Source: an uncultured Atopobium sp. (GTDB lineage Bacteria > Actinomycetota > Coriobacteriia > Coriobacteriales > Atopobiaceae). Taken from it: a DNA stretch of 5,082 nt. Made by a program: the position numbers and the translations under genes. Each line of letters starts with the position of its first letter. Within the stretch, counting starts at the first letter, position 1. The notes under the pieces were generated by a model. The model made no database searches, was not told the DNA's origin, and saw only the letters and a list, made by a program, of their open reading frames with translations. The DNA lies in NCBI GenBank assembly GCA_946999785.1, contig CAMQEO010000086.1:1-5082 (forward strand). Direction: 5' to 3'. This document shows, in pieces, positions 1 to 4,150 of the stretch.

Positions 1-375
1 TCAGGCGCGCCTGGTATTTATTCTGCGCGTTATGCTGGCGAGCACGGCAACGATAAAGCTAATAATAAAAAATTATTGGAAGCCTTAAAAGATGTAGATG
101 ATATTCACAGACGCGCACATTTTCACTGTTCTATTGTGCTGATAAAGCGCGAAGACGACTCCTCGGTTGAACAAATTTTTAGAGGAGAAGGCAACTGCTT
201 GGGATATATTGCCCATGAAGAAATTGGCACGCAAGGTTTTGGGTATGATCCGCTCTTTTTGCCCGATGCAGCCCAGGCAACGCATAGGTCTATGGCGCAA
301 CTTTCTGCCGACGAGAAAAACGCAATTTCTCATCGTCGTCGTGCGCTCGAAGATTTGGCGCTTAAGCTCCAATAG
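1..375 (+). CDS. rdgB: Non-canonical purine NTP pyrophosphatase (RdgB/HAM1 family), 3' part
   Basis: The gene is open at the left window edge, and the last 124 codons are present. The family hydrolyses ITP, dITP and XTP to the monophosphate and pyrophosphate in the cytoplasm, keeping deaminated purines out of nucleic acids. The fragment opens with SGAPGIYSARYAGEHG, the conserved family segment after the first third of the protein. It then shows RRAHFHCSIVL (about fragment residues 37-47), GTQGFGYDPLF (about 76-86, the family GxxGFGYDPxF motif) and KNAISHRRRAL near the C-terminus (about 106-116, base-recognition SHR). Family members are about 200 residues, so roughly 60 percent is here. A TTG at 76 is an internal Leu codon, not the start, because strong homology lies upstream of it. 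The stop is TAG at 373-375. No strong terminator follows directly; AGCC/GGCT at 374-387 plus a T5 at 397-401 is at best weak. Confidence 0.95.
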   Translation, partial: SGAPGIYSARYAGEHGNDKANNKKLLEALKDVDDIHRRAHFHCSIVLIKREDDSSVEQIFRGEGNCLGYIAHEEIGTQGFGYDPLFLPDAAQATHRSMAQLSADEKNAISHRRRALEDLALKLQ

Positions 376-400
376 CCCGTGTTGGCTGCTGCGTGCTTTT

Positions 401-464
401 TGCAATTGTAGTGCGAGCGTTCTGCAATTATGACACGCGTCGTGCAATCGCAGTGCGTGTGTTT
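401..464. repeat. Degenerate three-copy TGCAAT tandem repeat
   Basis: Three units begin with TGCAAT at 401, 423 and 443, so they are 22, 20 and about 22 nt long. Units 1 and 3 are the most alike: each has TGCAAT, then AGTGCG, then GTT, with about four substitutions over 21 nt. The block lies in the rdgB-nagB intergenic space. It could be decayed intergenic repeat DNA or low-complexity coincidence; I see no coding function. Confidence 0.4.
433..460. other. Small hairpin, ACACGC arms with 16-nt loop
   Basis: ACACGC at 433-438 pairs with GCGTGT at 455-460 across a 16-nt loop. Only a short T-containing stretch (GTTTATGG) follows, so this is a poor intrinsic terminator for rdgB. The same arm sequence and the same loop length recur at 1632-1659 and, with 5-bp arms, at 3043-3068. 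Confidence 0.35.
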
Positions 465-500
465 ATGGAAATCTTCACAGCTCACGTGCCTTTCGTTCGC

Positions 501-526
501 AACTGGTATTAAATAAAATACCAGTT
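501..526. promoter_or_regulatory. Perfect palindromic operator-like site upstream of nagB
   Basis: AACTGGTATT (501-510) and AATACCAGTT (517-526) are exact 10-nt inverted repeats separated by AAATAA. The site lies about 16 to 41 nt upstream of a TATAAT box and so covers the -35 zone of the presumed nagB promoter. GntR/HutC-type regulators of amino-sugar genes (NagR/YvoA, DasR) bind sites with TGGT...ACCA half-sites, and the TGGTAT/ATACCA cores here match that style. The arms are further apart than in the compact sites of those regulators, so the regulator's identity is inferred. No regulator gene is in the window. Confidence 0.65.
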
Positions 527-541
527 AAAAAGGATTTTCTG

Positions 542-547
542 TATAAT
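542..547 (+). promoter_or_regulatory. Candidate nagB promoter -10 box (TATAAT)
   Basis: This is an exact TATAAT, 154 nt upstream of the nagB start codon. No good -35 sits 16-18 nt upstream; that zone is occupied by the right arm of the 501-526 palindrome. Weak -35 plus flanking operator sequences would suit a regulated promoter. The implied transcription start is near 554, inside the extra half-site, and gives a long leader of about 145 nt. Confidence 0.55.
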
Positions 548-549
548 TT

Positions 550-559
550 AATACCAGTT
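550..559. promoter_or_regulatory. Third operator half-site (AATACCAGTT)
   Basis: These ten nucleotides are identical to the right arm of the 501-526 palindrome, offset by 33 nt, close to three helical turns. It overlaps the predicted transcription start. A degenerate partner (CTGTAT, 539-544) lies just upstream and overlaps the -10 box. A repressor bound here would cover the start site, while one at 501-526 would cover the -35 zone. Confidence 0.5.
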
Positions 560-690
560 ACTCATTGTTGTTAAATTTTTTACCTACTTGCGCGACAATA
601 AAAATATACAAGGCGTTTTGCTGAGCCTTTGGCGCTCGCGATCTTTGCTGTTAAAACCTTTGTTGCTTGTCAGATTTGCGCGTTGGTTAT

Positions 691-695
691 GGAGG
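691..695 (+). promoter_or_regulatory. nagB ribosome binding site
   Basis: GGAGG lies 5 nt before the ATG at 701 and settles the start. An in-frame ATG at 689 overlaps the site and has no Shine-Dalgarno of its own. A more distant in-frame TTG at 629 would add 24 residues not found in the family. Confidence 0.85.
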
Positions 696-700
696 ACCTC

Positions 701-1438
701 ATGAAGATTATTCGTACGCTCAATTACAATGATATGAGCCGTAAAGCTGCTAATGTTATTTCCGCCCAGGTCATTCTTAAACCTAATTGTGTTTTAGGCT
801 TGGCAACGGGCACCACTCCTATAGGCACCTATAATCAACTGGCACAATGGTATAAAAAGGATGACATCGATTTTTCGCGCGTTTCTACGTATAACTTGGA
901 TGAATATCGTGGTCTTTCTCACAGTGATGTGCAAAGTTATCACTATTTTATGCGTAAGAATTTCTTTGACCACATAAACATTGATATTAACAACACGCAT
1001 GTTCCCGACGGCTCTAATTTAGACGCCGAAAGCGCCTGCCGCTCTTATGACGAGCTGGTCAAGAAGGCAGGCTATCCCGATTTACAGTTGTTGGGTATTG
1101 GTCGCAATGGTCACATTGGTTTTAATGAGCCCGACGATCATTTTTCGTGTGGTACGCATTGTGTAGACCTTACCGAAAGTACCATTAACGCAAACAGCCG
1201 TTTGTTTGAGCGGAAGGAAGATGTCCCTCGTCAAGCATATACAATGGGTATCCAAACCATTATGTATGCTCGTATGATTTTGATTATTGCAAGCGGCGAA
1301 GATAAAGCCGACGCCGTATATAACATGTGCTATGGCGCTATCAATCCAAATTGTCCTGCCTCTATTTTGCAGTTGCACAATAATTGCGTGGTAATTGCCG
1401 ATGAGGCCGCGCTGAGTAAGTGTCCGCACACTATCTAA
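701..1438 (+). CDS. nagB: Glucosamine-6-phosphate deaminase
   Basis: The 245-residue product converts glucosamine 6-phosphate to fructose 6-phosphate and ammonia in the cytoplasm, the step that feeds amino sugars (GlcNAc, mucin or peptidoglycan sugars, sialic acid) into glycolysis. Visible motifs are the phosphate loop LGLATGTTPIG (32-42), NLDEY with catalytic Asp67, YHYFM (80-84), and LLGIGRNGHIGFNEP (130-144) with Asn136, His138 and Glu143. These correspond to D72, D141, H143 and E148 of the E. coli enzyme; Asn at the second position is the short Bacillus-type form. TMGIQTIMYARMILIIASG (181-199) and PASILQLHNN (219-228) are the conserved C-terminal parts. The length fits the short subgroup that lacks the extended C-terminal region of the E. 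coli enzyme. The gene appears to be monocistronic: its own promoter with a palindromic operator lies upstream and a terminator follows at once. No nagA is present in the window. Repression relieved by an amino-sugar phosphate is likely but inferred. Confidence 0.96.
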   Translation: MKIIRTLNYNDMSRKAANVISAQVILKPNCVLGLATGTTPIGTYNQLAQWYKKDDIDFSRVSTYNLDEYRGLSHSDVQSYHYFMRKNFFDHINIDINNTHVPDGSNLDAESACRSYDELVKKAGYPDLQLLGIGRNGHIGFNEPDDHFSCGTHCVDLTESTINANSRLFERKEDVPRQAYTMGIQTIMYARMILIIASGEDKADAVYNMCYGAINPNCPASILQLHNNCVVIADEAALSKCPHTI

Positions 1439-1441
1439 GCA

Positions 1442-1485
1442 GCAGCATTAATACAGGCTATATGTAGTAATGCTACGGTTTTTTT
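1442..1485 (+). terminator. Rho-independent terminator of nagB
   Basis: The arms at 1442-1454 and 1464-1476 form a 13-position stem with two mismatches (core GCATTA/TAATGC) around a 9-nt loop, followed by GG and seven T residues (1479-1485). It begins 3 nt after the nagB stop codon. Confidence 0.8.
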
Positions 1486-1512
1486 GCGTAAATGCGTAAA
1501 CTGTAATACAAT
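1484..1512 (+). promoter_or_regulatory. Candidate promoter for veg-ispE
   Basis: TTGCGT (1484-1489) and TACAAT (1507-1512) are separated by 17 nt, matching a housekeeping sigma factor promoter at four of six and five of six positions. It starts inside the T-tract of the nagB terminator. It would give a leader of roughly 230 nt before veg. A nearer but weaker pair is TTGTGT (1600) with an AT-rich stretch near 1623. Confidence 0.5.
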
Positions 1513-1736
1513 ACTAACTTGCGCTATGTCGCTATGTACGAGTTTGCATTGTGGTTGCAAGAAAAAAGAACCTGATGTAGTGATTGGGTGCTTTGAGCTT
1601 TGTGTATTTCCATTATCTGGTACTTATTTAGACACGCGCAGCACCTAATGTTAGCGTGTGTATGTTTTCTTAACGCAAGCTTGTTACAGCGAATCTTTAA
1701 GACAACAGCACATCCAAAGCACTACCTGTATTGAGT
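1513..1736. other. Intergenic leader before veg, with one small hairpin
   Basis: No coding sequence is visible here. The only structure I can support is ACACGC (1632-1637) pairing with GCGTGT (1654-1659) around a 16-nt loop, followed by TATGTTTTCTT, which could act as a weak terminator or pause site. Its loop resembles the loop of the hairpin after ispE: both start GCA and end TTA. A short direct repeat GCTATGT occurs at 1523 and 1531. Confidence 0.4.
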
Positions 1737-1741
1737 GGAGG
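1737..1741 (+). promoter_or_regulatory. veg ribosome binding site
   Basis: GGAGG lies 5 nt before the ATG at 1747. The upstream in-frame GTG at 1735 overlaps it and has no Shine-Dalgarno, and an out-of-frame ATG at 1743 is too close. The start is therefore 1747. Confidence 0.8.
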
Positions 1742-1746
1742 CATGT

Positions 1747-2040
1747 ATGGATAGTTTAACACCTTCTAGTCTACGTGTTGAGGATATTCGCGAAAAATTA
1801 AAAACACTTGAACAGCAGCGCATTAAAGTTCGAGCTAATATGGGTAGATCGCGTGTGGTCGATCGTATGGGCATGCTGGTAGGAGTTCATCCGTCACTGT
1901 TTGTAGTAGAAACCGAAGAGCGTCGTGGTCGCGTTGAGCGCCAATCGTTTCAATATGTTGATGTACTCACGGGTGCGGTTGAGCTTTTTGACGCCGATAC
2001 GGGAGAGCGCCTGTTTGATTGTGTTATAGAAGAATTTTAG
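1747..2040 (+). CDS. veg: Veg-family small protein
   Basis: The product has 97 residues; Bacillus subtilis Veg has about 86. The family signature is recognisable from about residue 25: IKVRANMGRSRVVDRMGMLV, then HPSLFVVETEE, then a Phe-Gln-Tyr-Val-Asp-Val-Leu-Thr segment ending in VELF. These match the Veg pattern LKANGGRRK...ERSGxLxETYPSVFVI...SYxYxDILTxxVEL. The N-terminal 25 residues look helical and charged (EDIREKLKTLEQQR); the remainder is expected to be a small beta-rich fold. In B. subtilis Veg stimulates biofilm matrix gene expression; its role in other lineages is not settled, so I assign family rather than function. As in many Gram-positive genomes, it lies directly upstream of ispE, with an 18-nt gap, and is probably cotranscribed. 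It ends in an acidic tail, VIEEF. No signal peptide or membrane segment is visible. Confidence 0.85.
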   Translation: MDSLTPSSLRVEDIREKLKTLEQQRIKVRANMGRSRVVDRMGMLVGVHPSLFVVETEERRGRVERQSFQYVDVLTGAVELFDADTGERLFDCVIEEF

Positions 2041-2058
2041 GCGCTGTAATCGTTTTGT

Positions 2059-3033
2059 ATGAATAATTCGGTGACTTGTTGCGCATCGTATCAAGACGGT
2101 GCGCCTGCTTACGCAAAAATTAATCTTCACTTAGGAATTTATCCTCATAACGCTGGTGAAAGTGGCTATCATCGCGCGGATTCGGTTATGGCTGCGCTTG
2201 AGTTGGCAGATATGGTAACCCTTAGCTATAGCGGTCGCACTCAACAAAATACGGTTGTTATGGATGCATATCACGACGTTGCCATGAGGGACAACACGGC
2301 ATTTCGCGCGCTTGAAGCTATGTGCCAAACGTTTCATAAACAACCGTTATATACCGTAACCATACAAAAACACATTCCAGCGCAAGCTGGTTTAGGCGGC
2401 TCAAGCTCCGATGCAGCAACCACTATAAAGTTGTTGTGCAAATTTTGGGGGATAGATGCTCTTGATGAGCGCGTAGTGCGCGTGGCTCAATCTATTGGTG
2501 CAGATGTTGCCTTCTTTTTGCATCCCACTCCTGCGTACTTAAACGGCGTTGGAGCAACGCTGCAAGAATCTTTTGAACATGTTCCCTCAATTCCTTGCGT
2601 GATCGTTCGTCCTCAGGCAGGTGTGAGTACTCCCGTTGCATATCGTCTTTTTGACGAACGCATTCAGGCTGTGACAGGGGCACAGTTAAAGTCAAGATTA
2701 AATCCAGAAGCAGAAATACAATCGTTTATGCCTCAATCACCTGATAGGATTATTCAGGCTTTACGTGTGGGCGATGTTTTGGCACTCAATAATCTTTTAT
2801 ACAATAACTTGGCTGAGGCTGTTATCCAGCATGTTGCGGATGTTCGCGAAGTTTTGGCATGGCTGCGCACGCAGCAAGACATTTCTCATCCTTGCGTAAC
2901 GGGTTCGGGAAGTGCTGTTTTTGCATTTGCTCAAAGTTCTGCTATTTGTGATGAAATTGCTCAAAAGGCTTCCAAAATGCGGAATTGGTGGGTATATTCT
3001 ACTAAAACACTTGGATTAAATCACGTTTTTTGA
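2059..3033 (+). CDS. ispE: 4-diphosphocytidyl-2-C-methyl-D-erythritol kinase
   Basis: The enzyme uses ATP to phosphorylate the 2-hydroxyl of CDP-methylerythritol, the fourth step of the MEP isoprenoid pathway, in the cytoplasm. It is a GHMP kinase. Visible parts: PAYAKINLHLGIYP (16-29, with Lys20 at the conserved catalytic Lys), GYHRADSVM (36-44), the GHMP ATP loop PAQAGLGGSSSDAA (107-120), IGADVAFFLH (146-155, Asp149 as the conserved active-site Asp) and the C-terminal glycine motif VTGSGSAVFAF (280-290). At 324 residues it is somewhat longer than the usual 280-300, with extra length around 204-232. The ATG at 2059 is chosen because it is the first in-frame start and lies 13 codons before the conserved region. 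No clear Shine-Dalgarno precedes it, and GTG at 2071 is an equally unsupported alternative. Coupling to veg translation by reinitiation across the 18-nt gap is plausible. The pathway indicates a bacterium that does not rely on mevalonate. Confidence 0.95.
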   Translation: MNNSVTCCASYQDGAPAYAKINLHLGIYPHNAGESGYHRADSVMAALELADMVTLSYSGRTQQNTVVMDAYHDVAMRDNTAFRALEAMCQTFHKQPLYTVTIQKHIPAQAGLGGSSSDAATTIKLLCKFWGIDALDERVVRVAQSIGADVAFFLHPTPAYLNGVGATLQESFEHVPSIPCVIVRPQAGVSTPVAYRLFDERIQAVTGAQLKSRLNPEAEIQSFMPQSPDRIIQALRVGDVLALNNLLYNNLAEAVIQHVADVREVLAWLRTQQDISHPCVTGSGSAVFAFAQSSAICDEIAQKASKMRNWWVYSTKTLGLNHVF

Positions 3034-3076
3034 TACAGTAAGCACGCGCATGCAGCCCCTTTAGCGTGTTGTATCA
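3031..3076 (+). terminator. Hairpin after ispE, possible weak terminator
   Basis: TGATACA (3031-3037, beginning at the ispE stop codon) pairs with TGTATCA (3070-3076). Inside it CACGC (3043-3047) pairs with GCGTG (3064-3068) around a 16-nt loop containing the palindrome GCATGC. T-rich but interrupted sequence (TGTTTTGTTTT) follows, leading into the tRNA. It may end the ispE transcript or act as a processing structure ahead of the tRNA. TATCAT (3072-3077) in the right arm could be the tRNA -10 box, though I see no good -35. Confidence 0.45.
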
Positions 3077-3091
3077 TGTGTTTTGTTTTGT

Positions 3092-3168
<77 letters not shown>

Positions 3169-3204
3169 TTTTTTCTTCCCACAATGTAATAGATCTTTAG
3201 AAGT

Positions 3205-3492
3205 ATGGTTTCGCTTAATGTACAGACCAAAAAGTTTGTCTTGACCTTTAAAGACAGGTCTACTATTTCGCTTGATATGGATAAGGTTGTAAACGAGCAC
3301 ACGAGCACATACAAAACACGCACATGTGACCCCTCGCGCAGCCGCTTGAATCATCTCAGTAGATGCAAGTGCATGAATAGTAATGACGAGACCTGCGAGT
3401 TTCGTGTCATAATAGTGATAGAGGCAAATAGTTATGTAAATACAAGGAGTTCAAGACTTCTGCCCAAGTTTAAAGCTCAAACAAATAAATAG
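3205..3492 (+). CDS. Doubtful 95-residue hypothetical ORF
   Basis: I do not recognise this product. The first 33 residues (MVSLNVQTKKFVLTFKDRST and so on to NEHT) have an alternating hydrophobic-polar pattern that could be a small beta structure. The remainder is rich in Arg, Ser, Cys and Asn and does not look like a folded domain. There is only a weak purine stretch (TAGAAG) before the ATG. The ORF lies 36 nt after the tRNA with no clear promoter and is followed by AT-rich DNA. It contains GAGCACA twice (3296 and 3304) and, at 3317-3334, a stretch resembling the ispE 3' hairpin. It could be a decayed gene whose first part is original, or a chance ORF. If it is chance, 3175-3490 holds no gene that I can support. 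Confidence 0.25.
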   Translation: MVSLNVQTKKFVLTFKDRSTISLDMDKVVNEHTSTYKTRTCDPSRSRLNHLSRCKCMNSNDETCEFRVIIVIEANSYVNTRSSRLLPKFKAQTNK

Positions 3493-3520
3493 TTGGTGTG
3501 CTGTTTAGAGCAGTTATTAT
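3493..3520 (+). promoter_or_regulatory. Candidate promoter upstream of the 39-codon ORF
   Basis: TTGGTG (3493-3498) and TATTAT (3515-3520) are separated by 16 nt; the -10 box is one base off consensus and the -35 box keeps TTG. A start near 3527 would give an RNA of about 105-110 nt ending at the terminator near 3633. Confidence 0.35.
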
Positions 3521-3567
3521 GAAAATAAATGTTGCAAACGCTACATCAGCATAAAAGAGGAGCTCAT

Positions 3568-3687
3568 ATGTCTAAGGTGAAAAAAGAGACGATTGAAGCA
3601 AAAGCCTACCGTGTTTGTTTACGGTGGGCTTTTGGTTATTTGATGGCGATTTTTGTAATTTGCGATTCTCGAGTTGCGACTTTGTGA
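3568..3687 (+). CDS. 39-residue small ORF with strong Shine-Dalgarno and internal terminator hairpin
   Basis: AGAGGAG (3556-3562) lies 5 nt before the ATG, one of the best ribosome sites in the window, and the ORF ends at TGA 3685-3687. The product begins MSKVKKETIEAKAYRV (basic, helical) and continues with a hydrophobic stretch, WAFGYLMAIFVIC (about 20-32), that could be a short membrane segment. I recognise no family. Oddly, codons 11-22 coincide with a near-perfect intrinsic terminator hairpin, so most transcripts may end inside the reading frame. It could be a leader peptide, a small membrane peptide, the translated part of a small RNA, or the 5' remnant of a lost gene that kept its ribosome site. 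Confidence 0.35.
   Translation: MSKVKKETIEAKAYRVCLRWAFGYLMAIFVICDSRVATL
3600..3633. terminator. Strong intrinsic terminator, probably bidirectional
   Basis: Positions 3600-3612 pair with 3621-3633 to give a 13-bp stem (AAAAGCC/GGCTTTT at the base, ACCGT/ACGGT at the top) with one G-T wobble and an 8-nt loop, GTTTGTTT. The T residues at the end of the right arm, followed by GGTTATTT, serve the + strand. The A residues of the left arm supply a T tract on the - strand. Confidence 0.75.
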
Positions 3688-3840
3688 CTAGAAGTTAGCT
3701 GCCTAGTGGGGACAAATTTTTCCCTGGTGTATATTGGTGATAATCTGCATAGTTTGAAGTTGCTTGATAAAACGCATGCAGGAAAGATTAATGTGATTTA
3801 AATAGACGGGTAAACAATAAATATAGAATAAATAAAGACT
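3688..3840. other. AT-rich intergenic stretch with no recognised gene
   Basis: No ORF with a ribosome site is visible on either strand. The sequence becomes very AT-rich towards 3840. GGGGACAAATTTTTCCC at about 3707-3723 is a loose palindrome, and GATAAT follows near 3740 without a usable -35. I see nothing else here. Confidence 0.5.
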
Positions 3841-3862
3841 AGCCAATATAGAAATTATCTTG

Positions 3863-3868
3863 TATAAT
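3863..3868 (+). promoter_or_regulatory. Candidate -10 box (TATAAT) of the GACA-repeat leader
   Basis: This exact TATAAT is preceded directly by TG. The -35 zone near 3840 is poor. ATTAT (3855-3859) and ATAAT (3864-3868) form a small inverted repeat, and AAGACT (3835-3840) mirrors AGTCTT (3870-3875), so the box lies inside a nested palindrome that could be an operator. It would start transcription near 3875, about 35 nt before the repeat-containing ORF. Confidence 0.45.
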
Positions 3869-3909
3869 CAGTCTTATTAAAAGTTATGTATAAAAAGGTT
3901 GACAAGGCT

Positions 3910-4014
<105 letters not shown>

Positions 4015-4026
4015 AATTTTTTAATT

Positions 4027-4074
4027 GGCAGAAATATATACCTAATGGATAGGTATGTGTTTCTGCCTATTTTT
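4027..4074 (+). terminator. Strong 18-bp intrinsic terminator/attenuator upstream of the LRR gene
   Basis: GGCAGAAATATATACCTA (4027-4044) pairs with 4050-4067 in 18 consecutive base pairs, two of them G-T wobbles, around the 5-nt loop ATGGA. Then comes TA and T5 (4070-4074). It lies downstream of the GACA array and 76 nt upstream of the LRR start codon. No convincing promoter lies between it and the LRR gene, so it may be an attenuator in that gene's leader. Confidence 0.85.
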
Positions 4075-4150
4075 ATGCAATTTTTCAAAACAATAATGTA
4101 AGTAATTTAAATGCATGAAGAAATGTAAGAATAGAAAATGGAGTTGTGAA

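Noticed and set aside
76..375. Separate 99-codon gene starting at TTG 76
   Set aside because: Homology to RdgB continues upstream to the window edge in the same frame, so this is an internal codon of a truncated gene.
629..700. N-terminal extension of nagB from a TTG at 629 or an ATG at 689
   Set aside because: Neither has a ribosome site, while GGAGG is placed exactly for the ATG at 701, and the family begins MKII at that point.
560..700. Riboswitch or ribozyme (glmS-like) in the nagB leader
   Set aside because: The leader is long, but I could find only weak short stems and no conserved riboswitch core.
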